Below, one piece after another: positions 14,167 to 25,041 of a DNA stretch of 64,000 bases. The DNA comes from Phaseolus vulgaris (lineage: Eukaryota; Streptophyta; Magnoliopsida; Fabales; Fabaceae). The translations under genes and the position numbers were made by a program. Below the pieces are notes generated by a model. The model ran no database searches, was not told the origin of the DNA, and was given only the letters and a program-made list of their open reading frames with translations. Numbering within the stretch: the first letter of the stretch is position 1; the number at the start of each line of letters is the position of its first letter. Location: NCBI RefSeq assembly GCF_000499845.2, contig NC_023759.2:46408672-46472671 (forward strand), written 5' to 3'.

Positions 14167-14275
14167 CAATCCAAACTATTAAACGCGTTTCTTTAACACA
14201 TGTTGTTTTATTAGTGAATGGTTTTTGAAAATAAAGAGATAATAATACTCACTTCTATTTAATGATTATGTTTTA

Positions 14276-14320
14276 ATGTTAGATGTTCTCGAACGGGTAT
14301 TATTAGAGAACATCTAACAT
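14276..14320. repeat. Perfect hairpin, 15-bp stem and 15-nt loop
   Basis: ATGTTAGATGTTCTC at 14276-14290 is followed after 15 bases by its exact complement at 14306-14320. No ORF or T-run is attached, so a terminator role is not implied. It is probably a transposon end or footprint. Confidence 0.85.
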
Positions 14321-14409
14321 TGCTGCACCTAACTTCCTGATTCACCTCCTCTCTTCGGTCGGTCATTGCTGCACCTAACTTTCTGATTCACCTCCCTCTT
14401 CTCGGTCGT
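14318..14409. repeat. 46-bp tandem duplication
   Basis: Copies at 14318-14363 and 14364-14409 both start CATTGCTGCACCTAACTT and differ at a few bases. The first copy begins inside the right arm of the hairpin at 14306-14320. Confidence 0.85.
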
Positions 14410-16063
14410 CTGGTTGCATAGGTTGGGATGGTACATGTAAAAGGTACTTCGACGATCAAGTCAGTCAGGGTGTCTGTACTCGGTTGTCAGATTACTGTAG
14501 ATAATGACGTACTTGATTTTTAAAATTTGCGCTATTTATATTATCTTAATGGGTCTTTGTTGGTAGATCGGATTAGGAGGTTGGTTCTTATTTAGGATTG
14601 CACTAAACAACTTTAACTATGTATTAACCTTGCTGACTTGGTCAACCCATGACTCGTCGCAACACCTTTCATCGTGGTTAGGTGGTGAGATGGTTTGAGA
14701 TTTCAATCGGCTCAGTGAGTCGTCCTGTTATTTCAATACATTATAATTTTCATTAAATTTCAACCAGTGTGTTATACATAAACTTCACAATTATTTTAAG
14801 CGGTAAAACATTTTTTCTCTATTGTATTAGTTTAAACTTAATTGTTACTCACCAGAGTGGATCTAATATAATAAAATAATAGATAATTTACACAAAATTA
14901 TGGGTTAAAAATTTATTTTCTTCGTTTTAAACATGAAAAAAAAAAAGCTTGAACAACTACTTTTTTTTTCCTGTCATTTTTCTAGATTCACTTAAGTATT
15001 GGTAGAAAAAAGCATACCATAGCTTTAGATGCTTTTCTAGTACCTTTCTTTTGTAAAGTGAACAAGAAACATGATCTTTACCTAACGAGAATATATATTT
15101 TTTCACTTGTATTAGAACGAATTGAACCTGAAATTCCGGAATCCTTTCTTTTTATTTATTCATATAGTAAATAAATTTGACACATACCTAATTAGTTAAG
15201 AAAGACATATACCAAATGTAGATTATGTATACTTGGTTATGTAGCACAAAAACAAATATTAATACGACATAAATCACAAACATTTTGATACATATAATTA
15301 AATAATGTAAAATATAAGAACACAAATTTATATTTATATAAATTGATAAGATTTATGGGTACAAATATGTTTGAGTAGTTTTTTTTTTTTTTAAAAATAT
15401 TTTTTATATTTAGTTTTAAAAAATTAGTTTTTTTTATAATTATAATAAAATTTTATATAATAAATTTAAATTTTTAGAAAATTAATATATTTATTTTTTT
15501 AAAATTATGTTGGAATATAAAAAAAAAAATATTTTTTTGAATTAGACAACATGTGAGTATCGTGTATCCGTTCCGGTGTATCCGTTCCGATCCATGTGTC
15601 GATAGCATTTAAGACATGTCCGAGTGTCATAATATATTAAGATGTAAAAGAAAAAAAAATGTTTTTTTTTTTTCTGAAAAATGAGAGTTGTTACTGCAGA
15701 AACAGAGTAAAATTTAGGTTTGGTCTTACTGTGATGGGAAGATGGATGCTTGTTTCTTGGCAGGAATGGTGGGTGGTTAATGGATTTATGACTGATTCGG
15801 AGGAAAATAGAAGAAAAGTTACGTGGTTGGTTTAGGTTAAAAGGGGTCGAGTGCAGAGTTTGATTGACCTAGTAGTAAAATCTAGAACGATATAGAATAG
15901 AACAGAATACCGAATAGTACGATTCTGTTCTCTTTTCGCCCACCGACTCCATTCAAATGCTCTTCTCTACTTCTACGTTTCTTTCCAATGTGAATAAATT
16001 CATACATGCTTTATACCAAAGTGAAGTAGCTTAGCACGCAAGTATTGTTGCAACTGGAATTCC
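14410..16063. other. Intergenic region upstream of the stress-protein gene
   Basis: AT-rich, with no gene recognised. A 12-bp word GTGTATCCGTTC is directly repeated near 15563-15588 in a short GC-richer patch that looks like transposon debris. The last 150 bp before the ATG at 16064 would hold the promoter and leader of the USP gene; no clear TATA box was identified. Confidence 0.45.
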
Positions 16064-17798
16064 ATGGCGACGACTGGGTCGGAGAAACAGGTGATTGTGG
16101 CTGGAATCGACGACAGTGATTTCAGCTCGTACGCTCTCGGATGGATTATCGATCACTTCCTATTGCCGTCCCTTAATCTTAACTTCAAGCTTGTTCTTGT
16201 TTATGCCAGGCCTTCTGCTGCCTCTTCGGTTGGTTTTGTTGGCCCTGGTATGAGATCAATTCGAATCATGCTGCTGTTCCTTTTAGATATATATATAGTA
16301 ACAACCATTATGTTTTGCAGGAGCCGCTGAGGTTATGCCTATTGTGGAGGCGGATTTGAAAAGAACAGCTGCCAAAGTCACGGAATATGCTAAAGATCTA
16401 TGCCAGAAGAAATCCGTATGATAATCAATTCCATGTTTATCACTTTCTGTTTCCAAAGTTTGCTTATTTTTCAGCCTTATCTCTGCACGTTTTTCTATGC
16501 ACGCATATTGTTTGGACTGTTTCTCATGCTTGATTAGTTTTATTTAATGGCTGCAATTATTTAATAAGTTCATTAGTTTTAGTACATTAACTTTAAATTC
16601 AGGTATTTCAATACCTCAATCCTTTTAATCATCAACAAACCTTACACACACCAAAACACATAAAACTAAGAAAACACATAAAACTCACATAAAACTAAGG
16701 ATCATGCTGACAAACGAAATCAACATCACTATTCAACATAAACCTCTCATGCATGTCAGAATACTACGGATTTATAGGCACTCTATCCTGCTAAGAAAAT
16801 GTGATAGACACTCATCCTGCTAAGAAAATGTGATTTGCCTTCATAAAACACATAAAACTAAGAAAGTAAGGATCATGGCTGACAAACGAAATCAACCTCA
16901 CTATTCAACATAAACCTCTATCCTTTTTCTAAACCAAAAGTTTAAGACATAAGTTAGAATACTAAAAAAAACTTATCCTTTTCTAAACCAAAAGTTTAAG
17001 ACATAAGTTAGAATACTTAAAAAAACTTATTTTAAAACTTATTTTTATTGGATTTAAGGTTTATGGTTTAGCTTGGAAAATAAGCACTCATCCTGCTAAG
17101 AAAATGTGATTTGCCTTTATAAATTTTCGAGGGAAAAGAATGAGAAAATTACAGATAAGACAGATGCTGTTTAATTTTACTTAGTTTTTTTGGTTGAAGA
17201 ACATCAAAATCCTATATATTGTGTGTGGATGGGTATACCTTTGCAATTGTTAATTATCTGATGGCTAATTTAAACAGGTAAAGGACGTATCAGTGGAAGT
17301 GGTGGAAGGTGATCCTAGAAATGTTCTTTGTGAGGCTGTGGAAAAGCACCATGCTTCAATGTTGGTTGTGGGTAGTCATGGTTATGGGGCTATAAAAAGG
17401 TACACAGGTTCATTTTGATCCCAGATATTTTTCTATTCCTTTGTATGACAATTTTTTTTTTCTGAAATGTGTGAATGGGAGTAAGATATAATACAATGAG
17501 TATACTAAATTGTGTTCTAGCTTTCTGAAATGAACCAACATCATCGCAAACTCAAATGAACCAATTAGCAGACTTAAATCCATGGAAAGCATTGGTTCCA
17601 TCTCTTCCTTTGTTTTTTTTGTTTGTTTTTGGTATAGTCTATATATGTTGGTTATTTGTATGTGTTTACACTTTAAAATATCTTAATTCGGATTTGCTTT
17701 AACTTTGCAGGGCGGTTTTAGGCAGTGTAAGTGACTACTGTGCTCACCATGCACACTGCACTGTCATGATCGTGAAGAAGCCAAAGAACAAACACTGA
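16064..17798 (+). CDS. Universal stress protein (UspA domain)
   Basis: Predicted exons 16064-16247, 16321-16415, 17278-17399 and 17711-17798 give 162 residues, the usual length of a plant single-domain USP. All introns have GT/AG ends. The first strand carries VAGIDDSDFSSYALGW. The ATP-binding motif G-2x-G-9x-G-S is intact: G125, G128, G138 and S139, within GSHGYGAIKRAVLGSVS. The tail (HHAHCTVMIVKKPK) is typical. These are small, mainly cytosolic ATP-binding proteins linked to stress responses; the exact role of this member cannot be read from sequence. The ATG at 16064 is the first in frame. Intron 2 (862 bp) contains several local duplications. The 3'UTR probably runs to about 18070. Confidence 0.92.
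16664..17120. repeat. Nested local duplications in USP intron 2
   Basis: Three interleaved direct repeats: a segment starting GGATCATG and ending AACCTCT at 16699-16747 and 16870-16918; a segment with CCTGCTAAGAAAATGTGAT at 16787, 16815 and 17093; and a 44-bp block starting ATCCTTTT at about 16919-16962 and 16975-17018. All are inside the intron. Confidence 0.8.
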
Positions 17799-20700
17799 TC
17801 TCTTTGGCTGCACCACAACTAAATAGCATTAGACATAAATATTTTCAGCAAAAAAGGGAAAATGACTTTTACTCTTTAATTTCTAAGTTAGAACCGACAA
17901 ATAATGTATGCAACACAATATTTTTTTTCTCTCCCCAGCCACCTGTGGTGCTTGATTTATTATGTTCAAGAGCAGTTTGTTTATATAAATGTTACTGTTG
18001 TGTCTATAGATATATTACTCGTGAAAGTTGTGATTCATCGTATCAAATTTTCTGGTATATATGATTTATGAACAATGTCAATTGAAAATTATCAATTAAT
18101 TTTTTATCAATAAAAAATAAATTAATAATATATTTAAGGAGTTTCTAACCTTTATACAAAAAGATATAATTTACTTATAGAATTTTTTTATCAGAATTTT
18201 TTTTAAAAAAAATTAAGAACTATTTCAATCCAACTTTTATACATAACAAAACGTATCAAATTCTCACTTTTTTTTCCTTACACATTATCAACAAACTTAT
18301 AAGACTCAATAAAAAAACAACAAAAACAACAGCACAAACCCAATATATAAACAAAAAATTAAAAAAATCACAATCACTTAATGAAAAACATTCAGAGGAT
18401 CAGGTCTCAGAAAATCAAGTCATCAATCTACACAAGGAAAGCAAGCAAAAACGTTGTATCCCAACTAATAACAAAATAACAGTCTAATATAACAAAACAC
18501 CAAACACCAGTCCAATAATAACAAAATCAGCCACCTTACAATCTTCAAAAAAATGTGTATATCAGCCACCTTACAATCTTCAAAAAAATGTGTATGAGAT
18601 CCATTTGTCTAAATAGGAACCAATTACACATTCTATGGTTGAAATGTTTATGATAGAATGGTCATGAGATTTTGAAGTTATTCAAATAGTAAAAACCCTT
18701 CATTAGTTCAATCCTAATAGCTAAATTGGTCATCCAGCTTAATTCAACGACTAATTTCCTTTATTTTTATTAGGGCCTCTCCTAAAGCCCTAGCTATATT
18801 CTATTCATTTTCTTAGCTTAAATTCAACTTCAACAGAAGTTAATTAAAGGTCTAGTGAAAGAAATTACGGTCCCAAGCTTCACCTTTTCTCAATTAAGTT
18901 CTGAATGTTCATGGTTGTTTCATCTTTATTAACTTGCGATTATTCGTGGTTAATTTTGCAGAAACTCGTTACAAGTTTCTAAAGAATGAAATATAAAACA
19001 AAATATCCTGAACTTTGTACATGTGTGAGTTCAATTGTTAGGTCTTTAATTATTTTTAATTACATTGCTCTCTGTAGTTGTTGAATACATTTGAGAGATA
19101 ATCAAAACAACACATATGAAGGATAAATTTTCTTAGCATGCCCAAACTATTAAAGTTCAAAACAATGAAAATTGTGCTGAATAAATTCCTAATCATGCCG
19201 ACACTATCAAACATAACGAGAAACACTTTTTCTCATTTTCTTGTCCGGTTTTATACGTAGTGCTTACATGTTTTTATGTATAAACATAGAAGATTTGTTG
19301 TGTTCTTATTATTAACAAGATAAGAAACAAGATACGATCAAAAGAATAAACTATTTAGAAGTAATGGTAGAAGCAAAAAAGGTAAACTTGTGTAGTTTTG
19401 TTGTTATTAATTAACACACCAAATTAAGGACATTCAACTTTCCTACACGCAAAATATACTGCTATTTTGAAGGGTAAGGTTGTGAATTGTGATAAGCTTG
19501 GTTGTTATTAATTGTGATTTTTGTGCTAGAATACATACTTGACGAGCTTTGATGGATAATCAAAACAAGATGACAAAGATATAGATAATATTTGAAGGGT
19601 GAGTCCAAAACATTTCCCATCTTCAATCTCCAAATAATTTCAACTCCTGATCATCTTGTCTGTATCAAACATAAACTGACAAACTAATATATTTATATAT
19701 ATTTTCCATCTTATGGTTGGGTTTTATACAAAGTGTAGTACAATAATACAGTGAAATGTTTAGATATTTATCAAAATAGATTTTGAGAAGCAATTGTTAT
19801 TCTCTGAAGAAAACCTTTTTGTGTTTAAAATATAAACACATCATTCAATCTCTCTTTTCCTGTCCTTTTCTTCTTATTTTACTTTAATTTTAAACATACA
19901 ACTTCAAAGTCAAATAGTATGATAAGATTTTTTTTTAGAATTAAATTGCATTTAGAGAATGTTCTGATTCTTGTAAAAAAGGTAGCATCTCCATGACTCA
20001 TCTGCAATTCTAAGTGCTATGAACATTGGTGAACCACAAATAGTATGATAAGGTCACATGTAGAAGCCTTACCAACAAAGAAATGTATGTGATGACTTGA
20101 AGGAAAAAAAAAACATGATAACTTTCTCTCCACAAAGAGTGATGGCACTGAAGAATTTGCCTTACTTAAATGGTAAAAGAAAAAAAAGTGACGTGGCTTA
20201 ATGAAATCCATGTAAAAATCATAAATTAAGAAATAACGTAACCCGAGAATAATAGCATCATTAGGGATTTGTGATTGTCCTTTGCACACATGTTCAAGTA
20301 AAAATGTATGTGAGAGAATTCAATGCATGAATCATGATTATAATAGATCTGTGAGAAGACCTAAATCCTTTTTTCTTTTTTTTTTATAGTTCCTTGTCAA
20401 CATTTAATCGTTGATAAATTGTAAATACAAACTAAAAAATATACAGACCTTGCCTTGTTTGACTAAACATATAATTTGAAATGTATTGTTTTTTTGTTAA
20501 TTATAATGACAAAAAAATAGAAAACGATAATGCAGGAGAATGAAGACACATGACATTCAAATTCCTTTGTAGAATATAGAGATATTAATTTTTAATATAT
20601 ACATCGCATACAAACTAGTAGCAAAATTATCTGATTACATGCTTTCATTATCTTCTGCATGCAGTGAGAGATGATTGAAAGCACCCATTTTAATTTCTAA

Positions 20701-21567
20701 GGGTTGTTTAGTGTAAATGTCTTCTACATTATCGAATAATTTACAACCTTCATATTCCTATCACTACATTTTTTATTAATTAAAATTTATTAAAACTAAA
20801 TCATAACTAAAACTCTTTCTGTAAGTTTATTAGTCATTTTTAATATAAAATAATAACTAGTTTAAAATAACTTTAATTGGGTTAATGTACGGCTAGATAG
20901 GAACCGCAACCACTTACAGCAATGTTAGTGAAGATAGGATCGGAATAGAGAGAGCCACTTATTTGCCATGAAAATTCTAAACCAAATCAAATCCAAACTT
21001 TCCGTGATTTTCTCCTCGAACCCATAAAAACGTAATCAAGCAATAATTCATATATATAATACTGGTGCAGGAACAAATCTGGAAAAATTAGGAGATTTTA
21101 ATTCTGATAGCTGACAAATACAAAAAAAGAACACGAATTATGGAACTAGAAATCACAGAATGAAAGTGGAAGCTGAAGATGTGATCATACACAAATTCAA
21201 AATGCAGTAGTTGAAATGTAAGAGTTAGAATTGTAAAACTACTTTCCTTGAAAATAAATTTCAGTGTGTAGTAAAATACTGAATTAAACTCTAATTATAA
21301 TTTCAGACGCAAGAATACTGAAGTGAAGGGCTGAAATCCGAAAAATAATTTTTTGCTCTGCAATCCACAAAACACAGAAAGAAAAAGAAAATCTGGAAGC
21401 GATTAAAACAATGGAATGTGGTAATCTGAATGAAGCTGAATCACTCATGTGTTTATAGCAGGAACTCCGAAATGAAAATCACAGATAGGTGAAAATAAAA
21501 TGCAGGACAGAATAAATGCAGAGGGAAACGAAATTTGAAACAGCGAATTGTTGTGAGAATGAGTGAA
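17799..21567. other. AT-rich intergenic region
   Basis: Holds the 3' flanks of the USP gene (+) and the EID1-like gene (-). No further gene was recognised. The 90-codon minus frame at 20017-20289 has no recognisable domain and unusual composition. Two diverged stretches near 19090-19260 and 19500-19760 share the words TAATCAAAACAA and GGTTTTATAC and may be an old duplication. Confidence 0.5.
18526..18595. repeat. 35-bp tandem duplication
   Basis: Two identical copies at 18526-18560 and 18561-18595, each starting ATCAGCCACCTTACAATC. Confidence 0.9.
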
Positions 21568-22527
21568 TCAAGTGTACATGGGAACATCGGTCCAAGCACC
21601 AGAGACATGGCCATTCTCGCAAACATAGGCTCTCACCACAGGCTCTCCGTCGTCGTGGAAGCCGAATGCGCGGCGGAGGCAGAAGGCGGAGTGGAGATCC
21701 CAGGTGAATTTGCAGGCGCAGAAGGCGCAGGGCAGATCCAGCTTCCTCTTGTTGCCGTCGTGAATGGTTCTCCAAACCCTAGTGCGTTTGAAGTTCTTGA
21801 AAACGCCTCTGAAGAGGCGGTAGTTCCTCTTCTCCTCCCTGTGCACGCAGCCCGGCAAGTCGCACACGTACAGGATATCGTCGCGGAACTGCCTCCCTAG
21901 CAGCTTGCTCCCCTGCTCCCGGCTCAGGCTCCAGCTCCCCGACGCCAGGTGCGCCCGCCCCTCGCGCGACACCTTCCGCTTCTTGCACGCGCCATTCGAG
22001 ACCACGCCCGCGCTCACCGACTCCGCCAGCCGCGGCGCCTCCGACTCGGTCGCCACGTAGAGCGTGTCGTAGTACAGGTCATCAAAAAGCGACCAACACG
22101 AAGAAGAACAGGAGGAGGTATCCGAATCGGAGACTGTTTGTTGATATTGAGGTTGTGGAGGCGGTGGCGGTGGCGGCGGCGTAGGATTGGAGGGGGAAGA
22201 GTGGTTGAAGAGGTCAGCGCCGAGGTCGCGTTCAAGGCCGAAATCGGAGGTGTCGAAGAGGAGGCCGGCGTGGCGGAGGCCGGGGCAGCAGACGGCGAGT
22301 TTGTGGAGGGAGAGCGGCGGGTGGTCGGAGGCGGAGAGGAGGTCGGAGGGGATGTTACGGGAGCATTTGGTCTTCCAACAGAAATCGGTGATGAGTGCAG
22401 AGAATTTGGTGCAGACGCAGGCCAAGCGAGCCCAGTGGCGAGGATCTTCTTCGAGATTGTAGAAGATGTTCAAAACGATGTCGTCTGTTAGTTCCGAGAA
22501 CACGTTTTTCTCTTCCTTACTTACCAT
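21568..22527 (-). CDS. EID1: EID1-like F-box protein
   Basis: A single-exon gene of 319 residues. I start it at MVSKEEKNVF (22527), not at the upstream ATG at 22593, because the extra 22 residues are only Lys/Glu/Arg from a GA-rich tract typical of a leader. The F-box is at about residues 7-50 (NVFSELTDDIVLNIFYNL, ARLACVCTKFSALI). Next come SLHKLAVCCPGLRHAGLLFD, a run of eight prolines, a Ser/Asp-rich stretch, and the conserved C-terminal half with LASGSWSLSREQGSKLLGRQ, a Cys-rich CDLPGC/CAFCACK region and VRAYVCENGHVSGAWT. This order is that of Arabidopsis EID1 (334 residues). EID1 is a nuclear SCF ubiquitin-ligase subunit that dampens phytochrome A far-red signalling, and its homologues influence the clock. 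The coding DNA is much more GC-rich than its flanks. No defect is seen. Confidence 0.93.
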   Translation of the reverse strand: MVSKEEKNVFSELTDDIVLNIFYNLEEDPRHWARLACVCTKFSALITDFCWKTKCSRNIPSDLLSASDHPPLSLHKLAVCCPGLRHAGLLFDTSDFGLERDLGADLFNHSSPSNPTPPPPPPPPQPQYQQTVSDSDTSSCSSSCWSLFDDLYYDTLYVATESEAPRLAESVSAGVVSNGACKKRKVSREGRAHLASGSWSLSREQGSKLLGRQFRDDILYVCDLPGCVHREEKRNYRLFRGVFKNFKRTRVWRTIHDGNKRKLDLPCAFCACKFTWDLHSAFCLRRAFGFHDDGEPVVRAYVCENGHVSGAWTDVPMYT

Positions 22528-23753
22528 CTTCTTCTCTCTCAAACCTCTCTTCTTCTTCTCTTCTTCTTCTTTTTTTTCTCTGCCTTTTCTCACCGTTCCT
22601 TCATTCCATTATTAAATTATGCGGCCAAAACGCAACTAAAACCACACGAATCAGGACCATAGAAAAAAAGGGCATTCAAAATATTATTTTTTCGGTGCTT
22701 TTTCTCGTTAGCTCATCTCTTTTCTCAAGTATAAAAGTATCGGTTCACAAATTAAATATTACAAAAAATGGTACACTATCCTCTGTGCAACTTTTTCATA
22801 TCAATTAAATATTACATTACACTTAGATTTAGTTCCAACAATTAATTCAAAACTGCCTCTTAGAATTTGTGGAACACATCTTTTAACATATTCTATACTA
22901 TTAATTAAAATAGTATATAAAAAATTTGTGGTAACTTGTCTAACTTAATTTTTCTTTCATGCCAGTTAAAATATTTTATTTGGATTTTCAATTATTTATA
23001 TTTTACTTTTTATGACAAATTGTACTTATATTCGTATATGCATAAGCCTGTTATCTGCATGTCCTACTATGAACATCAGAATAATATTTTGATACTGACT
23101 CATGAAATACTTTTTCATTATATTAACTTACCTTTAAAACAAAAACTAAAAACTATAATAGCATTATTGGTTCCTTCTTTTAAAATTTAAATTAATTTTT
23201 ACAGCATGCAGGTAGGAAGTACTAAACAAGGCAAAAACAAAATTATGAATTACACAATTAATTAAGAAGACAAAAAATATTTTATAATTAATTATAATTT
23301 AAAACTTTTAATAAAATATATTAAATTAATATATTTAATACATTCATGTCGAGTAAAGGACCTATTTATAAAAAAAGTTAATGGTGATTACATGCTATTT
23401 AATTATTAAAAATACTAACTTTTCTTATCTTTTCTATCGGTGTATTCACTTATTTCAATAAATTACTTAATCCAAATTCGTAGATATTACATGTCGCATA
23501 AATTTAAATATTTACAAAATTTACTTTAATATTAAAGTTGCTAGTTATTTTGATAGAAGTTACAATTAACTTATATGTTAAAATTAAAATAGTTTCTTTG
23601 TTAATATTTTCCCTTCTAACATCAAATGTTTAAAATAAACAGTAGTTTATACAAGTTAATTAATAAAATTCACCTTAGGTATTCTAATGGAAGACTCTAT
23701 CAAATAACATATTTTAATTTTCTTAAAATCAACACATATAAACAATTATAGCA
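22528..23753. other. EID1-like leader and promoter, then AT-rich DNA
   Basis: The first 60 bp are a TTC/CT-rich tract, GA-rich in the sense of the minus-strand gene, and probably part of its leader. Beyond 22620 the DNA is AT-rich with no supported gene. Confidence 0.5.
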
Positions 23754-24351
23754 TGTAAGATCCAAATTTTGAATTAACACAAAAAATAATTGTTCTTACA
23801 ACAAGGACCAAGAACACTTGAAATGGGTTAACAAGACTAATCCTTCAATCTTGGGCTGAATACTATCTTGGGCTGGGTACTATCTTGGGCTGGATACTTA
23901 ACTTCTCTCCTTGATGGAAACTCTTGGCTTCTCCTCTCGGCTGGTGCTCTCGGCTTCTCCTCTCGGCTGGTGCTCTCGGCTTCTCCTCACAACAGGTGGG
24001 GGGTACCTGCAAGTCGCTCCGATGCCAAAGTCAGAAAAGGTTTAACATTCATCAGATAAAATCACTCTTACCTTTTTTCTTACTCTGAACTTCTATTTAT
24101 AGGGTTTCCTTAATGGGCTTTTCTCCTTTTCTGTTGGACTTTCTCTTTACACCTTTTTATTATTTACACACTCCTCCTGTGGGTTTTAAACTTAATTGAG
24201 TTTCATTTTTATAATAATATTTATATTTTATTTTATTCTTTAACATATATCTTTTTCATTCTCGGTTTAAACCTCTCGATTTCAACCTTTTTCCTTCGTT
24301 TACTCAATGTTGTTCTCGGCCTAAACCTCTCGGTTTTAGCCTACCAGTACA
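23754..24351 (-). mobile_element. Probable solo LTR of a gypsy-type element
   Basis: The segment runs from TGTAAGATCC to CCAGTACA. Read on the minus strand it starts TGTACTGG and ends GGATCTTACA, the same end style (TGTAC...GGATC.) as the LTR of the 13 kb gypsy element at 39573-52769. On the minus strand there is a TATA box (CTATAAATAG, 24093-24102) followed by a region with a CTTTGGCATCGGAGCGACTT word that resembles one in that LTR. About 2.5 copies of a 27-bp repeat (GCTCTCGGCTTCTCCTCTCG) lie at 23940-24000. No 5-bp target duplication was found, so the boundaries are tentative. Confidence 0.55.
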
Positions 24352-24990
24352 ATAATTATTTTAATACTAATGTTCATCAATTTCTTTAACAAATATAATT
24401 AATGTCATTTTCTAAATTAGAGATTTATTTTTATGATTACAGAACCTTCAAATGTAACTTTTTAAAGATAGTTCAATGAAAATAAAATTTTAAAGAAGAT
24501 AAAAGTATCTAAAAACAGATGAAATCATGCAAAAAAGAAGAGATGAAAATCAATACAAATCGTATTTGTAGAGTTACAGTATAGTAGTTAATTCCTTTTT
24601 AAAAATAAACTAACTTTCATTCCGTGATATTTTACTTTTTCTCGTAACCTATATGTGATTATTCCTCAAAATATCCTATTTATAACTTCTTCGATTTTCT
24701 TATATTAGAACAATTTTTCAAAAATAATTCATTGAAATCACTTATTTTGGAATCAATATCAAGATTATTTACTTTATTTAAAGTGTCAAAAGACGAAAGA
24801 AGTTTTATAAAATAATTCTTATAAAATGTCTAGAGATTTAGTATATTTTAAAATTTAACAATACATTTTTTAATATTTTTTTTATAAAAGTTTTCATGAT
24901 AGATATCATTATATAATTTGACATCTCAGTTAGACTAACATCTCAAATAATAGCAATCATATGTCTATCACATGAAAAAAATATTACTAA

Positions 24991-24994
<4 letters not shown>

Positions 24995-25037
<43 letters not shown>
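24995..25037. repeat. (AT)n microsatellite
   Basis: About 21 uninterrupted AT units. Confidence 0.97.

Positions 25038-25041
<4 letters not shown>

Noticed and set aside
20017..20289. 90-codon minus-strand frame
   Set aside because: Contains low-complexity Phe runs from poly(T) tracts and no domain.
21535..22491. Long plus-strand frames opposite the EID1-like gene
   Set aside because: They are shadows of the GC-rich F-box coding sequence; their Arg/Glu/Gly-rich translations match no family.
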